In this document: piece after piece, positions 8,813-18,076 of the stretch
How the letters are laid out: every line of letters starts with the position of its first letter
Position numbering within the stretch: the stretch's first letter is position 1
From: Aquitalea aquatilis
GTDB taxonomy: Bacteria > Pseudomonadota > Gammaproteobacteria > Burkholderiales > Chromobacteriaceae
Assembly: GCF_005155025.1 (NCBI RefSeq)
Contig: NZ_CP039731.1
Location: forward strand, 682,001-746,000
Length of the DNA: 64,000 bases
Reading direction: 5' to 3'
Made by a program: the position numbers and the translations under genes
The notes under the pieces: generated by a model
Database searches by the model: none
Seen by the model: only the letters and a program-made list of their open reading frames with translations
What the model was told of the DNA's origin: nothing

Positions 8813-10538
8813 CGACATTCAGCAGTTGCAAAAGATCGGCGATTTTATCAGGGTCTTCGGATCGAAGCATGCGTCCTGCAATGGGCGCGATATCGTCCAG
8901 ATGGGTATTGAGCACTACCCGCTTGACGGCCAGCAAGCTGGCCGGGTGCATGGAGAACCTGCGCAGGCCCATGCCCAGCAGCAGCCGGGTCAGGCGCGGG
9001 TCGCCGGCCATTTCACCGCACACCGACACCGGCACCCCACCCTTGATACCGGTACGGATGGTATGCAGGATCAGTTTCAGTACCGCCGGATGCACCGGGT
9101 CGTACAGATGGCTGACCGAATCGTCGTTGCGGTCGATGGCCAGGGTGTACTGGATCAGGTCGTTGGTGCCGATGGACAGGAAATCGACATGCTTGATGAA
9201 GCTGCCCACCACCAGCGCGGCGGAGGGAATCTCGATCATGGCACCGACTTCGACCTCTTTGTCGAAAGGCAGGCCTTCTTCGTGCAGCTCCTGCTTGGCG
9301 TAATCCAGCTGGGCAATCGACTGCTTGAGTTCCCCCAGCGAATTGAGCATGGGGAACAGGATCTTGATCTTGCCGTAATGGGAAGCACGCAGCAGCGCGC
9401 GCAACTGGGCGCGGAACATCAAGGGCTCGGCCAGACACAGGCGGATGCCGGTCAGGCCCAGCGCCGGGTTGTCGGCCACATCATGATTCAGCCACTTCGG
9501 GTTCTTGTCGGCCCCCAGATCCATGGTTCGGATGGTGACCGGCAAGCCTTTCATGTCTTCGGCCACCTTGCGGTAAGCCTCGAACTGTTCGTCCTCGGTG
9601 GGCAGGGTGTCACGGCCCAGAAACAGGAATTCACTGCGGAACAGGCCAACGCCAACCGCGCCCGAACCGCGCACCACTTCCACATCCTGCGGCAATTCGA
9701 TATTGGCCAGCAGTTCGATCACCGTACCATCGCGGGTTTTGGCATCAGACTTGCGGATGGAGGACAGCTTGCGCTTGGCATCGCGCCAGGCACGCTGGCG
9801 CCGGCGGTATTCACTGAGGACCAGCTCATCCGGATTGACGATCAGCACGCCTTGCTGGCCATCGACGATGATCTGCTCTTCTTCGCGGATCAGCTCACGG
9901 GCGTGGTGCAGGGCGATGACCGAGGGCAGGTCGAGACTACGCCCCAGAATGGCGGTATGCGAGGTGGCCCCGCCTACGTCGGTGACGAAGGCGGCAAAGT
10001 TGGAATCCTTGAAATACACCATGTCGGCCGGCGACAGGTCGTGCGCCACCAGAATGGTATCGTCCAGCAGGTCGCCGGGAGCCGGCAACTGCGGGGCGTG
10101 GCCATCCAGGTTCTTGAAGATGCGCTCCACCACTTGCAGCACGTCGTTCTTGCGCTCGCGCAGGTAGTCTTCTTCGATGGCGTCAAACTGTTCGACCAGC
10201 AGGTCGCACTGCAGCTTCAGCGCCCATTCGGCATTGCAGTGCTGCTTTTCGATGATTTCGCGCGGCTCGCGCGAGATGGTGACATCACCCAGCAGCATGA
10301 TGTGCAAGGACAGGAAAGCGCCCAGTTCGGCCGGTGCGTTTTCCGGGATGCTGCCCCACAACATTTCCAGCTCTTTGCGCGTGGCGCGCACCGCTTCGTC
10401 GAAGCGGGTCATTTCGGCCGGAATTTCCGCGTCTTCCAGGCCGTAGTGCGCCACATCGTCCATGCTGCGCGAGATGAGATGGGCCCGGCCAATTGCGATG
10501 CCGCCACCAATGGCTACACCATGCAGGGTGATATTCAT
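8799..10538 (-). CDS. ptsI: Phosphoenolpyruvate-protein phosphotransferase (PTS Enzyme I)
   Basis: Enzyme I autophosphorylates from PEP and passes the phosphate to HPr. At 579 residues it has standard length. The phosphohistidine motif GGATSHTAIL is present near residue 195. The PEP-binding barrel shows VGLFRSEFLFLGRD, the FPM segment and the C-terminal CGEMAGDP. It lies 29 bp after ptsH and is followed by a terminator overlapping its stop. With only a mannose-type IIA and HPr alongside, and no IIB or IIC here, its role may be mainly regulatory rather than sugar uptake, but permease subunits could be encoded elsewhere. Confidence 0.95.
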   Translation of the reverse strand: MNITLHGVAIGGGIAIGRAHLISRSMDDVAHYGLEDAEIPAEMTRFDEAVRATRKELEMLWGSIPENAPAELGAFLSLHIMLLGDVTISREPREIIEKQHCNAEWALKLQCDLLVEQFDAIEEDYLRERKNDVLQVVERIFKNLDGHAPQLPAPGDLLDDTILVAHDLSPADMVYFKDSNFAAFVTDVGGATSHTAILGRSLDLPSVIALHHARELIREEEQIIVDGQQGVLIVNPDELVLSEYRRRQRAWRDAKRKLSSIRKSDAKTRDGTVIELLANIELPQDVEVVRGSGAVGVGLFRSEFLFLGRDTLPTEDEQFEAYRKVAEDMKGLPVTIRTMDLGADKNPKWLNHDVADNPALGLTGIRLCLAEPLMFRAQLRALLRASHYGKIKILFPMLNSLGELKQSIAQLDYAKQELHEEGLPFDKEVEVGAMIEIPSAALVVGSFIKHVDFLSIGTNDLIQYTLAIDRNDDSVSHLYDPVHPAVLKLILHTIRTGIKGGVPVSVCGEMAGDPRLTRLLLGMGLRRFSMHPASLLAVKRVVLNTHLDDIAPIAGRMLRSEDPDKIADLLQLLNVEPDA

Positions 10539-10567
10539 CGTCCCATCCCCTCCTCAAGCGGGCTGAT

Positions 10568-10837
10568 TCATTCAGCCTCGTCAAACCGGTTATTGATCAG
10601 TGCTACCAGCGCATCCAGCGCTTCCTGTTCGTCAGGGCCAGCCACGTCCAGCTCGATGGTGGAGCCCTTGGCGGCCGCCAGCATCATCACCCCCATGATG
10701 CTCTTGCCGTTTACGCGGCGACCATTGCGGGCAATGCCCACATCGCTCTTGAAGCGGCTGGCAAGCTGGGTGAATTTACTCGATGCGCGAGCATGCAGGC
10801 CAAGTTTATTGATAATTTGTATTTCAACGCGCAGCAT
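10568..10837 (-). CDS. ptsH: Phosphocarrier protein HPr
   Basis: HPr (89 residues) relays phosphate from Enzyme I to IIA proteins. The active histidine is in NKLGLHARAS near residue 15. The regulatory serine motif GKSIMGVMML near residue 46 is intact, so HPr kinase could phosphorylate it. The frame is open far upstream, but MLRVEIQIINK at 10837 is the family start and has a GGGGGACG site just before it. It overlaps the end of the IIA gene by 14 bp, which suggests translational coupling. Confidence 0.95.
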   Translation of the reverse strand: MLRVEIQIINKLGLHARASSKFTQLASRFKSDVGIARNGRRVNGKSIMGVMMLAAAKGSTIELDVAGPDEQEALDALVALINNRFDEAE

Positions 10838-11231
10838 TTCCGTCCCCCGGGAGAATATAAAGCACACCTTCCAAGCCGCCGGTAATGGCCTTGCTGACCA
10901 CGATCTCCAGCGGCTGGGTGCTGTAGCTGAGCGCTCGCACCAGCATCGGCAGGCTGACGCCGGCAACGGCCTCGACCTTGCCCGGATTGATCAGCCGGCT
11001 GGCGATATTGGATGGCGTGCCGCCATACATATCAGTCAATACCACCACGCCATCGCCCTGTTCCAGGCGTGCCACCAGCGCAGCGGCTTCGACCAGTTTC
11101 TGATCCGGATCCTCGGTTTTTTCTACCGCCAGCGTGGCGATATTGTCCGGGTCCCGTCCCAATACGTGCCGGGCGCAGTCCAGTAGACAGGCGCCCAGAT
11201 TGCCATGTGATATGACTAGTACACCAACCAT
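10824..11231 (-). CDS. PTS mannose-type IIA component
   Basis: This 135-residue protein is the EIIA domain of the mannose/sorbose family, which accepts phosphate from HPr on a histidine in the N-terminal VISHGNLG segment (about residue 9). The later TDMYGGTPSN block is also typical. I start at ATG 11231 (MVGVLVISHG), which matches the family and follows an AAGAAG site; an upstream in-frame ATG would add 15 residues unlike the family. No IIB or IIC partner is in the window. In related bacteria such stand-alone IIA proteins sit with HPr and EI as a signalling chain. Confidence 0.9.
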   Translation of the reverse strand: MVGVLVISHGNLGACLLDCARHVLGRDPDNIATLAVEKTEDPDQKLVEAAALVARLEQGDGVVVLTDMYGGTPSNIASRLINPGKVEAVAGVSLPMLVRALSYSTQPLEIVVSKAITGGLEGVLYILPGDGNAAR

Positions 11232-11291
11232 GCCCGAGTCTTCTTGTCCGTAACGATTATTGGCACACAGCCGCATGCTGCCCGGCTGTGC

Positions 11292-12713
11292 TCATGTCTG
11301 CTGCGAATCCGGCATTGTAGCAGGCCCGTTTTCCACCCGCCGGTACCAGGCCAGTTTATCCGCCAGCGTGACCACGCTGCCCACTATGATAAGCGCAGGC
11401 GAGGCTACGCCATAGGAGGAAATCAGTGCCGGCAGGCTGCTCAGGGTGCCGGTCAGCGTTCGTTGCCGTGCCGTGGTGGCCCATTCGATCACCGCGACCG
11501 GCGTATCTGCCGGCTTGCCATGCTGGATGAAGGCGGCACACAGCTCCGCGGCCATGGTCAGCCCCATGTACACCACCACGGTCTGATCTGGTCGGGTCAG
11601 CGCCGGCCAGTCCAGATTGATGCTGCCGTCTTTCTTGTGGCCGGTGACAAAGGTGACCGACTGCGCATGGTCGCGGTGGGTCAAGGGTATACCGGCATAG
11701 CTGGCTGCGCCATTTGCCGAGGTAATACCCGGTACGACTTCAAACGGAATGCCATGCTCGGCCAGGGTTTCGATTTCCTCGCCACCACGGCCGAAGGTAA
11801 AGGGATCGCCGCCTTTCAGGCGCAATACCCGCTTGCCTTCGCTGGCCAATCTTACCATCAGCAGATTAATGTCTTCCTGCGGCAGGCTGTGGTTGGCACG
11901 GGCCTTGCCCACGTAAATGCGCTCGGCGTCGCGGCGTACCAGTTCCAGTAATTCCGGGGCCACCAGATTGTCATGCAAGACCACGTCGGCCTGCTGCATC
12001 AGCCGCAGCGCACGGAAGGTCAGCAGGTCCGGATTGCCCGGCCCGGCTCCCACCAGGTATACCGCGCCGCTAGGCGTGTCATTGGTGCTGGCCAGGCGCT
12101 TTTCCATTTCCAGACTGGCGGCGGCTTCACGGCCATTCATCACGGCTTCGGCCACCGGGCCTTCCAGCACCGATTCCCAGAAGGCGCGGCGCGCTTCCAC
12201 ATCGCTGAAGCGGGCTTTTACCTTGTCGCGAAAGCGCGCGGAAAAAGCCGCCAGCAGGCCGAAACCCGCCGGGATGATGCTCTCCAGCCGGGCGCGGACC
12301 AGCCGCGCCAGCACCGGGACGGCACCGCCGGAAGATACCGCAATCACCAGCGGAGAACGGTCGATGATGGCCGGCGTGATGTAGGTGGACAATTCCGGAT
12401 CATCCACCACATTCACCGGGATATTGTGGGCCTGGGCCGCTACGGAAACCTGCTGATTGACCGCGCGCTGGTCAGTGGCGGCGACCACCAGCCGCATGCC
12501 GGCAACCTGCTCGGGGGCGAAATACCCCGGCAACCAGTGCAAAGCGCCCTGCTGCGCCATTTCGCCCAGTTCGGCGGTCAGCTCAGGCGCGACCACGGTC
12601 ATCTTCGCACCGGCCGCCTTCAGCAGACGAACCTTGCGCAAGGCGACATCGCCCCCGCCCACGACCAGGCAGGGGGCATCCTGCAGCTTCAGAAAAATCG
12701 GAAAGTAATCCAT
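11292..12713 (-). CDS. cysG: Siroheme synthase CysG (trifunctional)
   Basis: CysG converts uroporphyrinogen III to siroheme for sulfite and nitrite reductases. The N-terminal part (MDYFPIFLKLQDAPCLVVGGGDVALRK) is the NAD-dependent precorrin-2 dehydrogenase/ferrochelatase. The C-terminal part from about residue 225 (VYLVGAGPGNPDLLTFRAL, then LKGGDPFTFGRGGEE) is the SAM-dependent methyltransferase. The start at ATG 12713 has a GGAGCG site and matches the family; the frame stays open 15 codons further. The length of 473 residues is slightly above the 457 of the enterobacterial protein. It leads an operon into the PTS genes, with only 60 bp between. Confidence 0.93.
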   Translation of the reverse strand: MDYFPIFLKLQDAPCLVVGGGDVALRKVRLLKAAGAKMTVVAPELTAELGEMAQQGALHWLPGYFAPEQVAGMRLVVAATDQRAVNQQVSVAAQAHNIPVNVVDDPELSTYITPAIIDRSPLVIAVSSGGAVPVLARLVRARLESIIPAGFGLLAAFSARFRDKVKARFSDVEARRAFWESVLEGPVAEAVMNGREAAASLEMEKRLASTNDTPSGAVYLVGAGPGNPDLLTFRALRLMQQADVVLHDNLVAPELLELVRRDAERIYVGKARANHSLPQEDINLLMVRLASEGKRVLRLKGGDPFTFGRGGEEIETLAEHGIPFEVVPGITSANGAASYAGIPLTHRDHAQSVTFVTGHKKDGSINLDWPALTRPDQTVVVYMGLTMAAELCAAFIQHGKPADTPVAVIEWATTARQRTLTGTLSSLPALISSYGVASPALIIVGSVVTLADKLAWYRRVENGPATMPDSQQT

Positions 12714-12884
12714 GCATCGCTCCACAACAATGGCCACAGCATACTTTATTTGTTGCATAAAAACGACGAGCTACCGGTACTCTGCCTGATTTTCGTCATC
12801 ACAATTTCCCTGCCAAATGCCATGATGAGATGAAGCCCTCGGCAATAGACAAGCAGGGCAACTTCAGGAAGCGGCGGGTACACA

Positions 12885-15188
12885 TTGAATATCTTCAGAT
12901 CAAAATGCAGCAAGACCGGCCAGGGCAGCGCCCTGCTGCTGGCGCTGGGCAGCCCGCTGGCGTGGGCCACCGAACGGTCTCACGCCGTTTGGGACTGGCA
13001 GCTGGCAGGCTTGCTCGGCGCTGCCGTCGGCATCTGGCTGGGCAGTCTGTGGCAGCGCCGACGCCAGCTGCATGAGCAAGCCCGCACGCTGCGTTTTCTG
13101 GTGGAACACTCCAGTGCCGCCTTGCTGGCACTGGATGGGCAGGGCCAGTTGCAAGCCGCCGGGCAGGGCTGCACGGCCCTGCTCGGACGGCAGCCGCACA
13201 GCCTGGAAGAGTGCGGCCTCTCACCAGCACAGTGCCTGGCGCTGCAACAGCAAACTGCCTTGCTGGCACCCCCGCAGCATGTCGAGGTGCAGGATGCACA
13301 AGGCCGCACCCGGCAGTTGGGCTTGCAACAAATCGTGCTGCCAGCCGGCAGATCGCCCGGTAACTGGCGGCTGCTGTTATTGCACGATGCCAGCGATGAA
13401 GGCAGGCCGACACGGCTGGGCAATACCATCGCCACGGTGTTACAGGGCAGCCGCATCGGTCTGGGCGAATTCGATCTTGGCAAGCAGCAAGTCAGCTGCT
13501 CGCCTGGCTCGCTGCACAAGCTGCTGGGGCTGGACCCGCAGCTGGAAAGAATGAGTCTGGACGACTGGCTGCAACGGCTGCACCCGGAAGACCGCCCCTT
13601 GCTGGAAAACGCGCTGCAGGCGGCCTGTCATCATCCGGCCACTAGCCACAGCCTGGAATACCGCATGCGACATGCCGACCAGCACTGGGAGTGGCTGGAG
13701 CAGACCTTGCAGGCCGGCACGCAGGCGGACGACGGCGCCATCGTGCTGGCACTCAACCAGATCATCACCGCGCGCAAGCTGGCCGAGGCCGCCATGCGGC
13801 GGCGCGAGCAGGAATTCCGCACGCTGGTGGAAAACTCCAGCGACATCATCGCCCGCTACGATCTGGAACTGCGCTGCCAGTTCATCAACCGCAGCGTCAG
13901 CCGCTACTCGCCGCTGATCCGCGATGAACACATCGGCAAAACCGTCAGCGAAAAGGGCTGGCCGGCCGAGGTTGTCAGCCTGTTCGAGTCGCAATGTCAG
14001 CAGTTGATCGAAACCTGGGAACCGCGCTGCTTCGAACTGGAGCTGCTGTCGCACAACCGGCGCTATATTTTCGAAACCCGGCTGTTTCCCGAGTTCGACA
14101 ACAATGGCAAGCTCACCAGCATTTTGTCGGTCGACCGGGAAATTACCGATACCCGCCAGGCCAATCGTCTGCTGAGCGAAGAAAACGCGGTGATGGAGAT
14201 GATTGCCTCCAATCAGCCGCTGCAGGACACGCTGGCACAGATCTGCACCATGATCGAATCCCAGCTCACCGGCGGGCTGTGTTCGGTGATGCTGCTGACC
14301 GAAGATGGCCAGCACCTGCACGTGGCCTCCGGCAACAGCCTGCCGCCGACATACAGCGCCATGATCGAAGGCATTGCCATCGGCCCCGAAGTCGGCTCCT
14401 GTGGCACCGCGGCCTACTGGAAGCGCACCATCATTGTCGAGGACATGGAAAGCAGCCCGCTGTGGCAGCCCTATCTGGACCTGGTACGGCCCTATCAACT
14501 GCGTGCCTGCTGGTCTACCCCGCTGTTCAGCAGCACGCGCGAGCTGCTGGGCACCTTTGCCATTTACTACACCGAGCCGCGCACGCCCAACCCCGACGAA
14601 ATGCGGCTGGTTTACCGCAGCTCCCACATCACCGCCATTGCCCTGCAGCGCGACATCCACGAGAAAAAGCTGTTCCAACTGGCCACCAAGGACGAACTGA
14701 CCCGGCTGGACAATCGCCGCCATTTCCTAGAGCAGGCCGAACGGGAAATCAGGCGCAGCCAGCGCTATCAGCAGCCGATGGCGGTGCTGATGATGGATCT
14801 GGACCACTTCAAGAATATCAACGACCAGTACGGCCATGCTGCCGGCGATCAGGTCATCACCCACTTCGCCACGCTGTGCCGCGAAGTGCTGCGCACCTCG
14901 GACCTGACCGGACGGCTGGGTGGCGAGGAGTTTGCCGCCCTGCTGCCCAATACCGGCGACAGCGCTGCACTGGCGGCGGCAGAACGTCTGCGCGAAGCGG
15001 TCAGCCAGAGCCGGGTGGAAGTCAACGGCCAGCAGATCCACTACACCGTCAGCGTGGGGCTGTCCTTGCTGCGCAGTACCGATCTGCATGTGGACGACCC
15101 GCTGAAGCGCGCCGACAAGCTGCTGTATCAGGCCAAGCACCTGGGGCGCGACCGGGTTTGCCATGACCTGCTGCCGGCGCTGGATTAA
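12885..15188 (+). CDS. Diguanylate cyclase with PAS-PAS-PAS-GAF sensor array
   Basis: This is a 767-residue c-di-GMP synthase. A signal-like segment (LLLALGSPLAWA) and a membrane segment (about 40-56) come first. PAS-like regions follow near 70-150, 190-290 and 300-420, then a GAF domain near 440-590. The C-terminal GGDEF domain has MDLDHFKNIND and a GGEEF active site. RTSD five residues before GGEEF is an intact product-inhibition I-site, so activity should be feedback controlled. The start is TTG 12885, because no in-frame ATG precedes the domain; the ribosome site is poor. It is divergent from cysG. The input signal is unknown. Confidence 0.88.
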   Translation: MNIFRSKCSKTGQGSALLLALGSPLAWATERSHAVWDWQLAGLLGAAVGIWLGSLWQRRRQLHEQARTLRFLVEHSSAALLALDGQGQLQAAGQGCTALLGRQPHSLEECGLSPAQCLALQQQTALLAPPQHVEVQDAQGRTRQLGLQQIVLPAGRSPGNWRLLLLHDASDEGRPTRLGNTIATVLQGSRIGLGEFDLGKQQVSCSPGSLHKLLGLDPQLERMSLDDWLQRLHPEDRPLLENALQAACHHPATSHSLEYRMRHADQHWEWLEQTLQAGTQADDGAIVLALNQIITARKLAEAAMRRREQEFRTLVENSSDIIARYDLELRCQFINRSVSRYSPLIRDEHIGKTVSEKGWPAEVVSLFESQCQQLIETWEPRCFELELLSHNRRYIFETRLFPEFDNNGKLTSILSVDREITDTRQANRLLSEENAVMEMIASNQPLQDTLAQICTMIESQLTGGLCSVMLLTEDGQHLHVASGNSLPPTYSAMIEGIAIGPEVGSCGTAAYWKRTIIVEDMESSPLWQPYLDLVRPYQLRACWSTPLFSSTRELLGTFAIYYTEPRTPNPDEMRLVYRSSHITAIALQRDIHEKKLFQLATKDELTRLDNRRHFLEQAEREIRRSQRYQQPMAVLMMDLDHFKNINDQYGHAAGDQVITHFATLCREVLRTSDLTGRLGGEEFAALLPNTGDSAALAAAERLREAVSQSRVEVNGQQIHYTVSVGLSLLRSTDLHVDDPLKRADKLLYQAKHLGRDRVCHDLLPALD

Positions 15189-15218
15189 AATGGAGCTTTT
15201 GTCAGGCAAAAGCCCATC

Positions 15219-16025
15219 GTGAGTCATTGGCACACCGACTATCTGTCCCACCCGCTCTACCAGTCAGTCCAGACCTTCGCCAAGCTGTTGGCCTTGTCCG
15301 ACTGGCCTGATCAGCAGGCTTACGACCAGCTACTGACACTGGCCCGACCCTTGGCCGCCCTGCCGGCTGGCTTACGCTTTTGCAGCGACCTGCAAGCCGC
15401 CTCCTACTACGAAACCCATATTGCCGATACTGGCGAGGTACCCACCCGCAGCGAAAACTGGCACGACTGGTTCAATGCCCTGGCCTGGCTGGCCTGGCCC
15501 TTGAGCAAAGCGGCGCTGAACGCACGCCATGTGCGCGCCATCGGCCGTGGCGAGATCAAGCGCGGGCCGCGGCGTGATGCCGCCACCTTGCTGGATGAGT
15601 GCGGAGTCATCGTCGCCTGCGCCGAGCCGGCATTGGGACAGGCACTGGACGATATGCAATGGCAAACGCTGTTTGTAGATGAGCGTCACGCCTGGGGGCG
15701 GCAGATCAGTGTGCATGCCCTGGGACATGCCCTGTTTGAAACTGGCCTGGCACCGCACCTGGGCTGGTGCGGCAAGGCGCTGCTGATGGCGGTGGAGCCT
15801 GACTTCTTTGCCCTGCCCGAGCCCGTACAGCGCGAACAACTGGATAGCCGGCTGGCCACCCTGCTGGCCGATGACGACTGGCTGGCCAGCCCCCGCCAGC
15901 TATGGCCACTACCCTTGCTGGGCATTCCTGGCTGGTGGCCGGACAACACCGAGCCATCCTTCTATCAGAATACCGACTACTTCCGCCCCAGTCGGCGGGC
16001 AAAGTCTTCCAGCGACACGCTCTGA
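15219..16025 (+). CDS. DUF3025 domain protein
   Basis: This 268-residue protein is of the DUF3025 family, whose function is not established. Recognisable family features are SDLQAASYYETHI, the NWHDWFNALAWLAWP block and later ISVHALGHALFE. It has no signal peptide or membrane segment, so it is probably cytosolic. It starts with GTG 15219, 30 bp after the diguanylate cyclase, so the two may be cotranscribed. The last 49 bp overlap the 3' end of the convergent brkB-like gene. Confidence 0.8.
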   Translation: MSHWHTDYLSHPLYQSVQTFAKLLALSDWPDQQAYDQLLTLARPLAALPAGLRFCSDLQAASYYETHIADTGEVPTRSENWHDWFNALAWLAWPLSKAALNARHVRAIGRGEIKRGPRRDAATLLDECGVIVACAEPALGQALDDMQWQTLFVDERHAWGRQISVHALGHALFETGLAPHLGWCGKALLMAVEPDFFALPEPVQREQLDSRLATLLADDDWLASPRQLWPLPLLGIPGWWPDNTEPSFYQNTDYFRPSRRAKSSSDTL

Positions 16026-17188
16026 AGCCGCTCGGTCACCGTGCCGAGCAGGTTTTCTATCCCCTGGCCCACTTCATCGTCATTGGCCAGATCAGCCCGA
16101 TAGACAAACAGCTGGAACAGCTCGGACAGCTGCACCGCAGTCAGCTTTTTCATCAGCACCCAGCCATCGCGCTGGCCTTTCTGCACATAGCCATGCAATG
16201 CCAGCTTGTCCAGCACCAGGCCCAGCTCGTCATAGCCTATCTTGACCTGCTGACGCAATTGCACCGGTGTCAGGCTGCAGCCCTGCTCCTGCGCCGCATC
16301 CAGCATCAGCAACACCTCCACCGCATCCAGAAAGCGCCGCCGTGGCTCGAAGCGCCGCCGCCAGGCCCCGCCCTCCCAGTACGAAAGCGATGCGGTAAAC
16401 ACCGCCCCGGCCAGCACCACCATCCACAGGCAATACACCCACAGCAGAAAAATCGGAATGCTGGCAAACGCCCCGTACACCAGCTGGTAGCTGGCCACCT
16501 GACCGATGTAATAACCGAAACCCAGCTTGGTCAGTTCCAGCAGCACCGCCGTGATCATCGCGCCCAGCACCGCGTGGCGAATCGGCACAAAGCGGTTGGG
16601 CACAATGCGGTACAACAGCGACAGCACGATGCCGGTGAGCAAGATGGTGCCGCCCGCCTCTACCGTACTGGCCAGCAAAGGCATGGTTTTTTCGAAGCGG
16701 GTGAACTTGAGCAGCCAGCGCCAGGACAGCAGGCCACCGCCCAGCACCAGCGGCCCCAGCGTCAGCACCGTCCAGTAGACCATGCTCTGCTGCAGCCAGG
16801 GCCGGCCGCGGCGCACGCTCCAGATGGCATTGAAGGTGCGCTCGATGGTGGACATCAGCATCAGCGCGGTCACCCCCAGCATGATGATGCCAGCGGCGGT
16901 GAGTTTTTCCGCATTGTCGGCGAACTGGCGCATGTAAACGGAAATCACCTTGCCGGCGAACTCCGGTACCAGTGTCGACAACAGCAATACCTTGAAGCGG
17001 GTGCTGTAGTCGGAAAACACCGGAAAGGCCGAAATCACCGTCAAGGCAATGGTGAACAAGGGCACTAGTGCCAGCAGGGTGGTAAAGGTCAGGCTGCCGG
17101 CAACCTGCATCACGCGCAGGCGGCTCATGCGGCGGATCAGGAAGCCGGAAAAACCGACTTGCGTTGCATATTTGGCGGGCAGTTTCAT
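15977..17188 (-). CDS. YihY/BrkB family inner-membrane protein
   Basis: This 403-residue protein has six hydrophobic segments in the first 280 residues, beginning with SLTFTTLLALVPLFTIALTV, the family hallmark. A soluble C-terminal domain follows. YihY/BrkB proteins were once annotated as RNase BN and are now regarded as membrane proteins of unclear, possibly transport, function. The ATG at 17188 fits the family start MKLP better than a TTG nine bases upstream. It overlaps the convergent DUF3025 gene and is divergent from the WrbA-like gene. Confidence 0.88.
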   Translation of the reverse strand: MKLPAKYATQVGFSGFLIRRMSRLRVMQVAGSLTFTTLLALVPLFTIALTVISAFPVFSDYSTRFKVLLLSTLVPEFAGKVISVYMRQFADNAEKLTAAGIIMLGVTALMLMSTIERTFNAIWSVRRGRPWLQQSMVYWTVLTLGPLVLGGGLLSWRWLLKFTRFEKTMPLLASTVEAGGTILLTGIVLSLLYRIVPNRFVPIRHAVLGAMITAVLLELTKLGFGYYIGQVASYQLVYGAFASIPIFLLWVYCLWMVVLAGAVFTASLSYWEGGAWRRRFEPRRRFLDAVEVLLMLDAAQEQGCSLTPVQLRQQVKIGYDELGLVLDKLALHGYVQKGQRDGWVLMKKLTAVQLSELFQLFVYRADLANDDEVGQGIENLLGTVTERLQSVSLEDFARRLGRK

Positions 17189-17292
17189 GAGGCGCAAGGT
17201 AATTCAGCCACTGCCGGCTGGCAAGCAGCAATGTACTGGCGGCGTACCGCAACCCGTCGCCAGGCTGTGCGGCGGCGCTTGGCTTGACATAG

Positions 17293-17988
<696 letters not shown>

Positions 17989-18076
17989 TACAGGGCGGGG
18001 CGCTGGCTTTGCCATGCGCACCCGCCGATTTCTTACCTCTTGCGCAGCGCTGACCCCTGCGCCGGGAACAAGCTTT

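Noticed and set aside
8775-11186. Open frame of about 800 codons on the plus strand opposite ptsI, ptsH and the IIA gene
   Set aside because: It is antisense to three unmistakable PTS genes, its product is a compositionally odd Gln/His/Arg-rich string with no domain, and such long shadows are normal in GC-rich coding DNA.
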